64,000 nt of DNA from Mesostigma viride (Eukaryota > Streptophyta > Mesostigmatophyceae > Mesostigmatales > Mesostigmataceae), in the NCBI GenBank assembly GCA_009746045.1, contig RPFO01000765.1, forward strand, positions 5,001-69,000. Direction: 5' to 3'. A program made the translations under genes and the position numbers. Positions 42,201 to 54,940 of this stretch are shown here, in pieces (position 1 is the stretch's first letter; the number at the start of each line of letters is the position of its first letter). The notes under the pieces are model-generated. The model saw only the letters and a list, made by a program, of their open reading frames with translations. It was not told where the DNA came from and did not search any database.

Positions 42201-45200
42201 GGCGGAGGAGAGCAGCTTGAGCCAACACATCGCTTCCCTATGGCGTGTGGAGCAGGAGGACGCGGAGAGGCGGGTGGAAGGGCACTGGCGGGAGGTGTCG
42301 CGGAAGAAAGCGCTGGTGGTGAAGCTGAGGGGGGAGCTGGCGGACCTTGAGAGGGAGCTGGCGGACTTGCAGAGTGCGCACCGGCGTGCCAAGAACGCAC
42401 ATTCTGCAGCACAGCAGCGCCTGCAGGAGTATCCTTCGCCGGGATATTATCAGTGCTGTCCTTACCATACGAACCATCAGCCTGGCTGTGCATGGCAGAG
42501 TGAGCGTTCTTCACGTCAAGCAGCCGTAAATGTGGCTGCGCGCGAGGTCAGCAGTGCCCATTCTGCAGAGCATGGATGTGAATCCAGGGTGCGAGCCAAG
42601 AAGAACGAGCTCACGGAGGCCAAGAAGTCACCCGCGTGTGTGCTCCAGCCACTGCCCTCTGATGAAGCCAAGGCCAAGCCTCTTCTGTTCCTGATCAACA
42701 TGCCCGAGGTGCTGCGCCAGGTGGCACAGCTGGCATTTGCGGCGCAGGAGATGCTGCTGCCATGCCGTCGGGGCAACGAGGGCAGGGGCACGGACATCCT
42801 GGTCAAAGAGGCACCGTTTGCGCTGCAATGGCACGAATACTACAACGGCCACCAGGTGTGCCAGTACCACGTCCCGGCAGCGGCCCGCAACGGCAGCACA
42901 GGAACGGTACTGCTAGGCAGTCGACAGCGACCACCGACAACTACTGGCCCAGCTGATGTGGAGCAATGTTTTCACCGAAGTGATGGGATTTGGCACCCAG
43001 ATGGCCTTACCCCAACCCTGGGCTGGCAAGGGTGTGAGTTTGCGCCTGCGGTCTCGCAAGGCCTGTACAACCCATTTGCGGCCATCCGGCATCAGATGAC
43101 CGTGGATTACTTCACGGAGCGGCTGCCAAGCGGCAGAGCAAGCTCGCTCCAGTGGGCGATGCCCCAATACGGTGCGGACGACACGGACGCGACACGTGGC
43201 AACATTGCAATTGCGGAGCAGACATCACGACCGTTGTGGATGTCCAAGCCGCAGTACCTGGCGTTTGGGGCGCTGCGGGCGTTCCCCAACCAGCAGGTGC
43301 GCAAGATGTGCATCGCGCTGAGGGATAAGCTGTTGCCGCTGGACCGTCCAGCCGTGCACACGCTGTTGCGGATGGCGGCATACCATTTGGGGGATCTGGA
43401 CGTGCACGTCAGTCATGGCGGCAGCTCCTCACTCCTGCGATGGTTTCATTCGAGTAATGCGTCCGAGCAGGTCTTCCCCCGCTGGCACACTGACTTGTGG
43501 CTGGGTGGCTCCGCGGATGCCTTGTGCGAGGAGCTGCAAGCATTACTGGAGGAGCTGCGGCCGGCGCCCCGGCGACACGGCGAGCTGATGATACTGGCGG
43601 AGCTGGCAGGGTACCTGGGGGAGAGGCATGAGGGGTGCCTCGCGGTGGCCCGGGGATTCGGCGAGGTCGCGCGCAAGTGGGGCGACGAGCTGGAGGGACA
43701 GTTGGCGGAGTCCAGCGCATCAGGCGCTGCGATATTGCAGCGAGAGGGTGGCCCGAAGCCTGGGCTGCGCGATAGCGACGGTGCCGTTCGTTCCCGCCAG
43801 CGGCTCTTCTACATGTACGCGTTGCTGTGCTACCGTTCGGGGCCACTCTCGGTGGCGGATGCCAGAAGCATGGTCGCGCTGATGGTGCTGGTATCCTACA
43901 TGAAGGTGTTCGAGGATGGAGGCGGCGGCGGGGGTGGAGGTGCGGGTGGTGCGACTGCGGCTCTTGCTGTGCGGTGCCACCATGTGATGGCAGGCCGGGT
44001 GGGTGACGTGCTGCAGGTGCTAGGGAACGCTGGGGTCCGGGATCAAGCGCTCACGTCCGCGTTCAAGCTCGCCGTGCGACAGGGCGTCCCTGAAAATCTC
44101 TCCTGGGAGCAGGTGGCCGATTCCCGCGCGTGTTTCCACGCGAGGAGCAACGATGGCCGCCTGTACAGCATCAACGTGCTCACGGGGACGGTGCTGGTGG
44201 ACGGGAACCCCCCGGGGCGGCTGCCGGCAGCCATCCTCGAGCACCCGCTTTACAGGGCTGTTTTTGGCGACAAGTCGTTCGAGGTCAGCGTGACGGCAGC
44301 CGGCATGTACAGCGTCACACGGGCGGTGGGCGGGCGCTCATATGAGTTTGCTATGCTCAAGGGCGGCCGTCTGCTGGTCCTGGAGGTTGATGGGACCGAG
44401 GGCGCTGGGGCACGGTTAGAGCTGTTAGACCCGGAGGAAGGGTGGGCGAGCGACCTGCCTGTTCGGTTCCGACAGCTCCACAGCCACTGGGTGTGTCGTG
44501 ATTCTACCATCCACCCCGATGGGCTGCCCTTTGTCGTCTTCCGCCCTCGAGACTTTCGCCAGCACCGAGTCTCCTTCCTCATGGAGTGCCACGGAGGCGG
44601 AACCGGGTCATGCTGGCGTGTGCCCGACTCGCTGTGCTGGCAGCCGTGCGCCACACTGGTGCAGTCGATGCGGCCGTGCCTGACCCAGAAACTCGTGCTG
44701 GCGCGCGCAGGTGGTGAGGACCCCTTGCTGCATGTGCTGTCCAAGTTCGAGCCGCTGGGCTTTATTCACATCTTCCAGGAAGACAAGACCTCACTAGGCG
44801 ACTTCCTCACGGTGCACTTCCACCTGCCGCGCCTCAAGCTCGAGTTCCTCCTCAAGGGCGGCCGAGTAGAGTCGATAGACTACCGTGGCTATATCCTGTC
44901 ATCCAACCAGCAGCTGGTGCGCCCCGTTACGGTGCCGGAATTCACACAGTACCTCGTGCTCCAGCGCTCGCCGCCTGTGGGGCCTGCAGGGGCATCCCAG
45001 CTACCGGCCACCTTTCTGCTACCATCAGGGCGAGCATCCACGCACGGTCTGCCTGACACCCTGGTGGTCATGCCCCAGGGCCTCGTGGCACGACGCGTGC
45101 CATCATTAGACCAAGAACAGGGTGGGCTGACCCCTTCGGCGTTCATTGAGCGCGATGATGCCAACTGCAACGCCTCATTGGCCACGCACACATACCACCT

Positions 45201-48200
45201 CCACGGTCGCTGGCCATTGCTGCAAGCCGCCACCGTGCCCGCGCGGCTGCAGCTGGCGGCCACGTACGCCGCGCCAGGGTCCCTTGCAGTGTTCCCTGGC
45301 TGCCTGGGGGGCATGGCGGGGCTCGAGGTCGCGCTGGCCTTGGTGCGCCAGTGCCACGTGGCCCACCCGCTGGCACCGCGAGACGCCCAGCAGCTGCGGC
45401 GGATCGCTGGTTTTGGCGTCCCGCTACTGCCCGCGCTCACCATCGCCTGTGCCGCGCTGGAACGGTCGTCCCTCGAGCTACGGTTCCTGTACACCGAGGG
45501 GGTCCCCAGGTGGCGCCAGGGTCTGGAGGGGGAGTGGGCAGCCCCCCACCTGGTGTGCGGCGCCCCCGACGCGCACACGGCTTACATGCACAAGTGCCGG
45601 CAGATGCCCGCACATTCGTGGCGACGGCTCACGGGGGACGAGGCGGTACAAGAGCTGGGGTTTGGTGACGGTGAGATGTGTGCGGGCGCTGCAGCAGGGA
45701 CCGGGCTGGGTCGGGTCATGCCGCAGCACGGGGCGCTCGAAGCAGGCGCGTGCCCCGTTGGGGCTGATTACGTCCGCGCTGTGGAAAAGGACCTGCAGGC
45801 ACTGCGGGAGCAGATCACAACCAAGAAATGGGCGTCCTCTGCCGCGCCCAAACCCGCATACCCACTATCAACCCCAGGCCGCACGGGGTCATCCTCACGC
45901 CTCGGCCTTGCGGGGGGGCCTGCCCGCATGATGGGCGTGCCAGCCAAGAAGCCCCAGCAGCAAAGCGTACCGCCAGTGCGCACAGTGCTTGCCACGGAGA
46001 TGGATGACGAGCTGCGGGCGAGCTGGGAGCTGCACCACCAGGTGCCTGAGATCACCCTGGGAACAGAAGGTCATGGCCAGACGAGGCAATCAGCCACGAC
46101 GGCCAAGTCCCTGGGCGATCATTTCAGGGGACTGCTGGCCCAGGTGTCAGGGGATCGAGCTCGCGTGGAGCGGTTCGTCCTCGAGTCGCTGTCTGACATG
46201 CGGTCATTGGGCGGCTGGCACGCGGCCGCTTGCAGGATGCTGGCGGCTGCTTCCATGCTGCCAGCTGTCACGCTGCGGGACATGGCGCGCATGGCTTGTG
46301 ACCCGCGCCTGATCGGACAGTTCAACCCATTCCTGTCGCAGAGGGCAAAGGAGGCGGTGCTGGGGGCGGTCCTCCTGTGGCTGGAGATGTGTGTGCTGGA
46401 GGATAAGGTGGCGCGACTGCTGGCGTACGCGACCGGTGGGGACCATCTGCTGCTAGTGCAAGAGCTAGAGGTGGTGCGGGAATGGGACGTTTGCAAGCAC
46501 CCGCACTGGCTCGTGTTCGAGGCGGAGAACGGGCTCCAGATCCGGCCCAAGCAGCATGCTGTCGCGCGCCACATGATGGACCACCCGGGCGCCATCGTCC
46601 AGCTCAACATGGGCGAGGGCAAGACGCGCGTCATCCTGCCCATGCTCGTGCTGCAGTGGGCAGACGGTCGCAACACGGTGCGGCTAAACTTCCCCACGTC
46701 ACTCCTCGATGAGGCGCATGACTACTTGCACGGGTGCCTTTGTGCGGGCGTGCTGGAACGCCGGCTCACCATTCTCCCCTTCAACCGCGATGTGCAGATC
46801 ACCGAACGTGGCGCACGGACGCTAGCACGCCACGTGCAACTGCTCACCCGGTCGGGGGGCATCCTACTGGCGGCCCCCGAGCACCGCCTCTCCATCAAGC
46901 TCAAGTGGCACGAGCTGGCGGCACGGCCGGGCAATGATGCCACGTGCCGTCTGTTAGCACAACTTGACAACCGTGACGTCATGGACATCCTTGACGAGAG
47001 CGACGAGCTGCTGCACCACCGGCGGGAGCTGGTCTACGCGTGCGGGGCGCCCGTGCCGCTGCCGGACGGGCCCAACCGCTGGACGGCCATGCAGGCGCTG
47101 CTGCTGGTGCTCCAACAGGGCATTAGGAGCAAGGCAGAGGTCTGGCAGGTGCTCACGCGACCAGGCGTGTGCGTCGGCCTGGAAGCAGACAAGAGCTCTG
47201 ATTCAGAAGGGCTTGCAGCAGTGACAGGTGCCAGTATTAGCGGCAAGGTGGGGCACTTGGCTGGCTGCTCCCATGGGGAGTTCATCCCTGTGCGCCTTGT
47301 GCTAGGTGACGCGCTGACCGCCTGCTTGCCGGAGCTGCGCGCGTGCCTGCTGGGGGGTCTCATGCGCGATCCGCCGTATGAGCTGTCATGGCTGGGTCGG
47401 GGCGATGCCGTGAGGAATGCAAGAATTGTGCAGTTTGTGATGGACCCTGCCCCAGAGGACGCGTCGGCCCTCCTCGCGTCGATACTACCAGAGGGTAGTC
47501 TCCATGAAGATGAGCGTGCGAGTTTGCTCATGCTGCGGGGCCTGCTCGCGGGAAACTTGCTGTTCCACGAGCTGCAGAAGAGGCACCTGGTTGAGTACGG
47601 CGTGGACAGGTGGGCCGGGGGAGTGCACTTGTCGTTGTCACACTAATGGAGTAGAGTACGGCGTGGACAGGTGGGGGGGGAGTGCACTTGCCTTTGTCAT
47701 GCACACTAGTGGAGTAGAGTACGGCGTGGACAGGTGGGCCGGGGGAGTGCACTTGTCGTTGTCACACTAATGGAGTAGAGTACGGCGTGGACAGGTGGGG
47801 GGGAGTGCACTTGCTTTTGTCATGCACACAAGTGAAGTAGAGTACGGCGTGGACAGGGGGGGGGAGTGCCACTTGTCGTTGTCACACTAATGGAGTGGAG
47901 GACGGCGTGGACAGGTGGGGGGGGAGTGCACTTGCCTTTGTCATGCACACTAGTGGAGTAGAGTACGGCGTGGACAGGTGGGGGGGGAGTGCACTTGTTG
48001 CTGTCATGCCCGTTAGTGGAGTAGAGTACGGCGTGGACAGGTGGGCATGGGTATCTCTATGCGGGTACCTATATACTGGTTCCTCTATGCTGCTGGTGCA
48101 TTGGCTGGACAGTAGATTGATTATCGCTTGCTCTGCCTGCATGGGGTGAGAAGAGTTGGGATTGGCAGCCGTCTGTGCTGGGTGGGTTTTGAACACTTGG

Positions 48201-51200
48201 ACTGGGTTGTGATAAGAACCGTCTGGAAAGCAAGGGCAGCACATTTCCTTGAGACGGTGTAGGAAAGAAAGTTCCCGCGAGTAATTGTTTTCCATAAGAA
48301 TAATTATTAGATAGTTGTTTTCCTTAAGACGGTATAGGAAAGAAAGTTCCTGCGAGTGCTTGTTTTGTTGCTGCCAAGGCCCGCTCCTCCCGCCTGCGAC
48401 CTAAGATGGTAAGCCACACTGTGTTTAAACCCACTTGCAGTATGGTATGCCAGACGTGTCTTGATAGGTGCTTCTTATTAACACCATCATGTTTTTAAAC
48501 AGCATCGCACAAACATGTCAGAAGAAATAATACAAAATAACTCAGAGCCACAGAGTTGAGTTTGAATGTTGGTTCCACCTGCCCGCCTGCCCCTACCCCC
48601 CCGCCCGCCCACCCGCCCACCCGCCGGCCCGCCCGCCCGCCCGCCCCCTGCCCGCCCGCCCGCCCGCCCGCGCCCGCCCGCCCGCCCGCCCGCCCGCCCG
48701 CTCGCTTCCCTTCTTGCCTTGCCACCTGGTGAACTTCACCTGCGATTAAAACCACTATTCTTGCACTTTCATTGGACTTCCACCAAACCTTTGCAGGAGG
48801 GTGGGCTCCACCCGCAAGAAGCGGCTTGCCGTCCCCTTCCGCGCGCACAACCAGCCGTCCGACCGCAGCGAGTGGGCGCACCCGGACGCTGCCCTAATGC
48901 TGACCACCCTGGCATATTACCACGACGGCCTGACCCTGGAGGAAATGACAGAGTGCCTGCACACCCTGCTGGGCATGGCGCCCAGCACGCAGGCCGACTT
49001 TTACAACGGGTGGTTGGCAATCTGCGAGCGACCAAGGAAGGACATCGCATCCACGACACTGGTGGCGGGATCAGCGGGGGTGCAGCGCTCATCATCGGAT
49101 TCGTTACCTCTCGTAGAGGAACGCTCCAAGTCTGAGGGGAAAGGCTGGTCGGAGGAGGAAGTGGAGGAATGGGCGGCGATCGACATGGTGGAAAAGGTCG
49201 ACTTAACCAACGCGGTCCGTCTGGCGCTGATTCATCGCAAGCTGGGGCGCAACATGGGGGCGATCAACTTCTGGTTGAGCTACTGCCTGTTCCCGCGTGA
49301 GACCAACCAGTTTGCGCAACGACTCAGCGCGTCCGCGTGGGACCTCGCGCAGGCGTCTGGCACGCAGGGCCGCGTGGTGGGCTTCTCGGGCACCAACGAC
49401 CTGCACCGCCTCATGCCGCTGCAGGTCTGCCAGAACGACCTGCAACTGCTGCAGGGCACAAGCGGAAAGATGCTGGCGCTGTTGCTGCGGGAGGACGGGG
49501 AGGACGGCTCGTACACCACCCTGGCGGGTGGGGGGGTGCCGTCCTGGCAGGCCACGCTGGATCTGTGCGTGCAACGCGAGGTGAACGCGTTGCTGGACGC
49601 GGGGGCGTTTCTGGTGGGGGTGAGCAACCGCGGTGCGGCCGAGTATTTGCTACCGTCGCCACAGAGCGGACCCGACAGTGGTGGTCTTCCTTCTGGGAGC
49701 ACTTGCATACCTGCCAGGGATCAAAATGTGAATGCTGGCAAGGAGGAGAGAAGCAGTACCGACACAGCACTGGGCTGGATGCCCTTCCTGGGAAGAAGCC
49801 AATGGCAGCAGCAGCAGCGGAGGCAGCAGCTACAGCAGAGGCAGCAACAACGGCTGCAGCAACACAAGCAGCAGCAGCAGGCATCCATGCGCACAGCCTT
49901 CAGGGAGCGCTTCCCTGGCGTCGTCTACTTTGACACGGGATTGCGCGAGTGGATGGTGCGCGACCGTAGCGGCTGGTGCGCCCCCCTGTCCCACTCCCCC
50001 ATCGCCCCCGCAGACGCGTTTGTCATCTACGACGAGTCGCGCTGCCGGGGCACGGACCTCAAGCTGCACCCCGAAGCGCTGGCGCTCGTCACGCTGTCGG
50101 CGCGCATGACCAAGGACAAGCTGATGCAGGCGGCGGGACGCATGCGCCAGCTAGACAAGGGCCAGCGGCTGCTGTTGGTAGGGAACGCGGAGCTCAGCAA
50201 CAAAGTGGTCAAGGCCAACGGGCTGGAAGATGTCACATGCCCAGCTGGGAGCAGCAGCACCAAGGCCCAGGCCTCGACCAACGAGAAGCAGGTGGAAGCT
50301 ACTATACGACCGTCGCACGTCATGCGTGTGGTCATGGCCAACACGGTGGAAGCCACGCAAGAGGGACTTGTGCGGGCAAGCGTGCAGGGGGTGCATTTCG
50401 GGTGCACCCACGGCGCCCCCCACCGCGCCCTGCTCGAGGATGACCTGGGGCTGGACACCATGTACGAGTCCGCGCTGGCGGAGGAGCGTGCGAGTGCGCT
50501 GGTGGATACGCTGGTGGAGAGAGGGGAGGCTCGCTGCGTTATTGCTGGCGGCCTGGATGGCGGCGTGGCGGCAATGCTGGCAAGGATTCGTGACCGTGGG
50601 CAGAAGTACGGGGATGATTTTTGCGTGGTCGTCTCTCAGGTCGCGCTCGGCGGCGAGTGCGAGCGGGAGCTGGAGATGCAAGTAGAGAAGGAGGTGGAGA
50701 AGGAGGTGCAGCTGCCCAAGTACGAGCCCAGGGCCGAGACGTTGTGGGATTATAATAGCGTCCTTGGCGCCGGGGCCCCCACGCAGCTACCCACGCAGCT
50801 GGTCTCTCTCCAAGGCGCGATGGCGTCGCTGTTTCCACCTGGGCTGCAGCGCATGCCATGGGCTAAAAATATCTTCATGACGTACAACTTCCTGCATGGC
50901 ACGCGGGAGAACGACATGTTCATGGGTGGCATTCCGCATGGTGCGCCGCCCCACAACGGCAACTACAACCTGAACGAGTTCCTGCGGGCGGTCGACGCGG
51001 TGCTCTATTTCTGGACCACGGGCGAGGCGCTACTGCTTTCGGAACGCGAAGCTGACGCCGTGCTGGCGCTGCTCTGGGAGAGGGATGGCCTGGTCCTCTC
51101 TCCCAGTGGGAACACTAGGGGCAGCACCGGCAAGGCGAGGGAGAAACAGTCAGCTGCTACTGGCAGCCATGATGCGGTCGAGCTGTTCCACCTGTCATAT

Positions 51201-51569
51201 GCATCCCGCGGGCCGGCCATGCCTCACAATATCGACAACACTCAGGCAGGCCACTCGGTTGCAGGGTTTACTGCCGTGGCCAGGCGTCTGAGCTCATCCC
51301 CTTTCCTTGGCAGGCACCCACCGGCGGGAGTGCACGCCCCAAGCGTTACATTTCCGCGCCACGTGTCGTTGTCAGTACCGGCAGCCACGTCGCTGATGCT
51401 GTTCAGCGGCGTGACGTCCTACAGCAGGCAGGACCACCGCGAGGAGCTGCACCGTTTGCTGCGCGGCGACGGGTCCTTGGCCAAGGAGCTCGTGGCCATG
51501 AGGGGGCGACTGCACCATTTCCCTCGGAGTGACCTGGAGCGGGTGGCTCTGCATTACAAGGACAACTAG
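39279..51569 (+). CDS. Giant DUF3638/DUF3645 helicase-like ATPase (~3355 aa, three exons)
   Basis: Exons 39279-40001, 41038-47609 and 48797-51569 join in frame; ATG 39279 follows an in-frame TGA at 39261. Large proteins of this family occur mainly in fungi, oomycetes and algae and are poorly characterised, sometimes labelled ubiquitin hydrolase-like. Visible here: a coiled coil at ~645-715 (KLRGELADLERELADLQSA), a P-loop NMGEGKTRVILPML with GEGKT at ~2100-2104, a motif II-like ILDESDE at ~2225-2231 (DUF3638), then LAVPFRAHNQPSDRSEWAHP at ~2442-2461 (DUF3645). A Gln-rich insert lies at ~2766-2795 and a motif VI-like QAAGRMRQL at ~2876-2884, so it resembles a split superfamily 2 helicase core. 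No catalytic cysteine triad was identified. Exon 1 is a less certain match; its join (VVQ|ALLSHV) is phase 0. Intron 2 carries donor copies. Function is not established. Confidence 0.85.
47593..48050 (+). repeat. ~61-bp minisatellite made from the exon 2 end and donor, eight units
   Basis: The last 17 bp of exon 2 (GAGTACGGCGTGGACAG) plus the GTGGG donor and following intron are repeated about every 61 bp through intron 2, starting near 47655, 47716, 47777, 47838, 47898, 47960 and 48022. Units alternate between versions with TGTCGTTGTCACACTAATGG and TTTGTCATGCACACTAGTGG. Every copy keeps GACAG|G(T/G)GG. Confidence 0.92.
48598..48712 (+). repeat. (CCCG)n low-complexity tract in DUF3638 gene intron 2
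   Basis: GCCCGCCCGCCC repeats, about 115 bp, located 85 bp before the exon 3 acceptor. Confidence 0.9.
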
Positions 51570-52020
51570 AAAGGCAGTTGGAGGCTGCCTCTGCATGTCT
51601 CTGTGCTAGTACCATCAAAGTGCATGATACAACATCTCCGGCATCGTCCGAACCGAAGCCGGAATGATTGATTGTATATGTTGCAATCATCAGCGATGCT
51701 TCTGCTGTCAAGTCATTTGTCGACCCAGTGGCCTTGGATTATCTGGTGCATAGTCAGATGCGGATGCTCTCCACTCATGACTATGGATTGACGGGTAGCG
51801 CCCGCGAGCTGGAGGATGAAGGATGCAACTATAGCACTGGTTAATGGCATTTCACTTGTATATACATAAAGCACGCAGAGGGCAAGTTGTAAGTTTGTGT
51901 GATCCATGAAGCTGTTGGATCAGACGTACGTACTGTGGCATGCATATGATTGAATATCTTGTCTGGATGTATATACCTAGCTGATTGTTGCCATCCTGGC
52001 TAGTAGTAAGCTAGAATTGC
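51570..52020. other. Intergenic DNA, nothing recognised
   Basis: Presumed 3' flank of the DUF3638 gene. No clear AATAAA, conserved frame or tandem repeat was seen. Confidence 0.5.
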
Positions 52021-52280
52021 ATGTGTGCTAGTAATCTTGTGCAGTTTCTGAATATTTTACTTAAACGCATATGTCAAATCGTGCGGGATGCTTATAATTA
52101 TACTATCACGAAGGCTGACCTTGTTCATTGGATCTCTTATCTTGTTAATAACACCTTCATTTGTTTTGCGGGCAATGTATACCAACAAGCTATCGGCATC
52201 CCTATGGGCACTAACCGTGCCGGGCTCCTTGCAACCCTCTATCTATACACTGATGAGCTTGCATTAATGGAGAATCTCAT
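52021..52280 (+). mobile_element. Reverse transcriptase fragment of a second retroelement type
   Basis: The frame encodes ISYLVNNTFICFAGNVYQQA followed by IGIPMGTNRAGLLATLYLY. The GIPMGTN..LLA.LYLY pattern is that of reverse transcriptases seen in Penelope-like and related elements, distinct from the L1-like copies. The catalytic D-D motif is not included. It stops where LINE ORF1 begins, so ORF1 probably landed in it or next to it. Confidence 0.5.
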
Positions 52281-52284
52281 TGCC

Positions 52285-53009
52285 TCGATCCGACGCCATC
52301 ACCGCCCAGCTCGATCCGCGACATCGACCAGTGCCTCAAGGACAACGCCGGCATCGCCATCGAGGTCCTGCAAAACACCGCAGGCCTCAACGCCCAGGCA
52401 GTGAAGGACATTGCCGCCAAGCCAGCCCTCGCTGGCCCGGCTGGCGATGCTCCTCCCACCCAGACCTGGGCGGACATGCTTAAGCAACACACCACCTCCA
52501 CCACCTCCGCCGTTGCAGCACAGCTCCAGCAGCAGAAACTCGACCTCTGCGAGGAGGCCGAGCTCGCCAAGCGCAGCCTGAACGTCATCGTCAAGAACTT
52601 CGACATGGAGGAAGGTGAGAATTCCGAGAAGCTTGCACGTGCGTTTGAAAGCAAAATCCTTGATCGCATGGGCCTTCTTGGTGAGATCAAGCTGGTCGCC
52701 CACCGCCTGCCCCGCGCGCGGGGTAAGGCAGGGGCGCCCCCGCTTCATCGATCATCTTTAAGAGCCCATCGGACAAGATTTCGTTTCTCAGACGCCGCAA
52801 GCGGCTCGAGAAGATCGACTCCCTTCACCTTGGACGACGACTTGACCCTGGCGCAGCAACAACGGCGACGGGAGCTATGGCCGACCGACCTCCAGCTCTG
52901 GCAGACAGCGGCGGGGAAGCCGGTGTACTGGAAGGGGGCGGCCATCTACGTCGGCCACAAGCCCTGGCACGTGACCCCCGCGACCACCGCGGCCCCAGCG
53001 ACTCCCTAG
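52285..53009 (+). mobile_element. L1-like LINE ORF1 (nearly complete, two frameshifts)
   Basis: In corrected order: IDQCLKDNAGIAIEVLQNTA (one extra base near 52318), then TWADMLKQHTTSTTSAVAAQ, EEAELAKRSLNVIVKNFDME, RLPRARGKAG, and a final domain with DDDLTLAQQQRRRELWPTDL and GKPVYWKGAAIYVG. This matches L1 ORF1 proteins (RNA-binding chaperone with RRM-like and C-terminal domains). A second frame jump occurs after RGKAG near 52735. Short C-terminal relics are at 26.2 and 29.9 kb. Confidence 0.75.
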
Positions 53010-53189
53010 ACGCCCCAGCTTAGGGGAATACAGCAGTAGTGGTGTAAAATAGTTAGACTGTGGCCTTGTACATGCATGCCTACTACAGGCACTATACCAG
53101 CTGACTCATGAACATTATTTAGTCATGTACATGTGTGCCCATGATGCGCCACACACCAGATGACGATCGACAAGCTTTATTTATTTAGT

Positions 53190-53490
53190 TATGCTGTGCC
53201 CACGCAGAGAGCTACTCTCTGCTGAGAAGCCATGCCCTAGCTCCTGTATAGCCATGTTGATCTTCCACCCCATGCCAGGAGCTCTGAGACAGCATGGTGG
53301 TGCAGGTGCCCTTAATTGGTGCAGCCAGAGTAGGTGGCAGTTTACATTCCCCCACCTGCACGAAGTAGCCAAGAGTGTATTAAAGGCCACATGCCCCTTC
53401 TCAGGGCTATGTGCTACATATACTCCCAACGGAGTTATGTTACTAATTGCTACATATACTCCCAACGGAGTTATGTTACTAATTAGTTAA
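53190..53490 (+). mobile_element. LINE-related 3' segment with doubled 3'-end motif
   Basis: Shares CTCTCTGCTGAGA(A/T)GCCATG and TTCCACCC with 30310-30366, and ends with two tandem copies of GCTACATATACTCCCAACGG followed by AGTTATGTTACTAATT. Confidence 0.55.
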
Positions 53491-53696
53491 TTAATTCATG
53501 CCTAAGGCATGCCACAGTACATAGCAATCGGACACGATACACGATCCGGCCGGCAAGGTCTGTGGGTGCAATAAGACCCGCGTGAACACATCAAAAGTCT
53601 CACTTCATGTCAAAACAAGGAGCATGCAGGCAAGGCTGCTCCAGTTGCAGAGTCATGCACAGAGTATTTAAATGCACAGAGTATTAATTAACCTAT

Positions 53697-54490
53697 AACA
53701 TGACTCTGTTGGGAGATCATGTAGCACGTATTCTATATAGCTGATGGGGGTGGGGGGGAACTGAGCCGTGAAAAACTAGCTAAGATAACTCTAGTCTAAG
53801 CTACAAAAATCCCAACTACTATACTCAGTAAAGCGCCCCTTCCGGCTTTTAATTCGATGGGGGGGGGGGGGGGGGCTTGCCCAAAGGGGCCGGCGTGTAG
53901 GCCTGCATGGGCAATGGTCTGCCGTCTCTTCTTGTCCTGCATGGCATGCAGTCCAAGCGCTAGAGAGATGGAGGACATACAGTGTTCAATTAAGTGAGCT
54001 GGGACCATAAGCTGTACCAGGTCGGCCAACAACTGACCTGTGTAGTTTATGGCTGGCCGTCTACCAAACCTCCTGGGTTTGTCCTTCGGGCAAGGCGACA
54101 CGTCCCTGCGCCGCCCTGGCAGTTGGCCAAGCCGTTGTGGGCCGGCCAGGCCAAGGGCGGTGTCGACCTGCATGCATGACTGGTTCGGGCAAGATGGACC
54201 CTACAACCTCTATATTCTATGATGCCTAATCTCGTCGGAAATACGAGGCATATCCTTATGCAAAGCTACTCGAGTGATCTGTGTGTGGATAACCCTACAT
54301 TCAGAACCTGCCGAAGCTTTCTAGTTACCGTGGCGTTCAGCCACGTGGTCAGCTGGTCCGTGAGCGTCCAGACCTCGCCCCCATACGTGAGCACCGTGAG
54401 GACCGAGACCTTGAAGAGCACTCGCGGAGTAATAGCCCCGATGAATAGATGGATGGGGCGTCCAGGAATAGTTGTCTCACATCAAAGAGA
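53697..54490 (-). mobile_element. LINE reverse transcriptase C-terminus and 3' end, minus strand
   Basis: On the minus strand, 54450-54300 encodes RVLFKVSVLTVLTYGGEVWT followed by LTDQLTTWLNATV, the typical LINE segment (F...VL..L.YG.E.W) after the polymerase core. Then comes VDTALGLAGPQRLGQLPGRR and KKRRQT. The 3' end carries the ATGATCTCCCAACAGAGTCA motif and TTAATTAAT near 53690. It is homologous to 25935-25220. Confidence 0.7.
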
Positions 54491-54940
54491 CAAACTTAAC
54501 ATAGCAGTACAGGCCGTGGCACCCGCCGTCCTGCCACTATCTATAGGTTAGATAGGCACCTGCATCCCATTCCATGCCCATTACAAGCTGAGGGTCCATG
54601 CATGACATTTCTACGCATCACAAACCGCATATCTGTGCATGGCATACATGGATCCGTCGGTTGAAGCTTCGCATACCCCTACAGTTAATGTCGCGAATTT
54701 ACAAAAAAACATGCCTCTTGTATTAGCATTTGAAGAGACGACCCCACAAATCCATCATCTGTGACACTTGGGCATGAATGCATGTGCATCAGTTACATCT
54801 GTTTGAAGTATTACATACTTCAAACAAAACTCCTTGGAAGCCGGTGCCTTACCATTTGAAATCTTCTATCGCCCCAGTAGGGAGTAGCCCATGGGCATTT
54901 TGCAAGTCATCGCTCCTAAGACTGGCTCGCCGTGTTGCTC

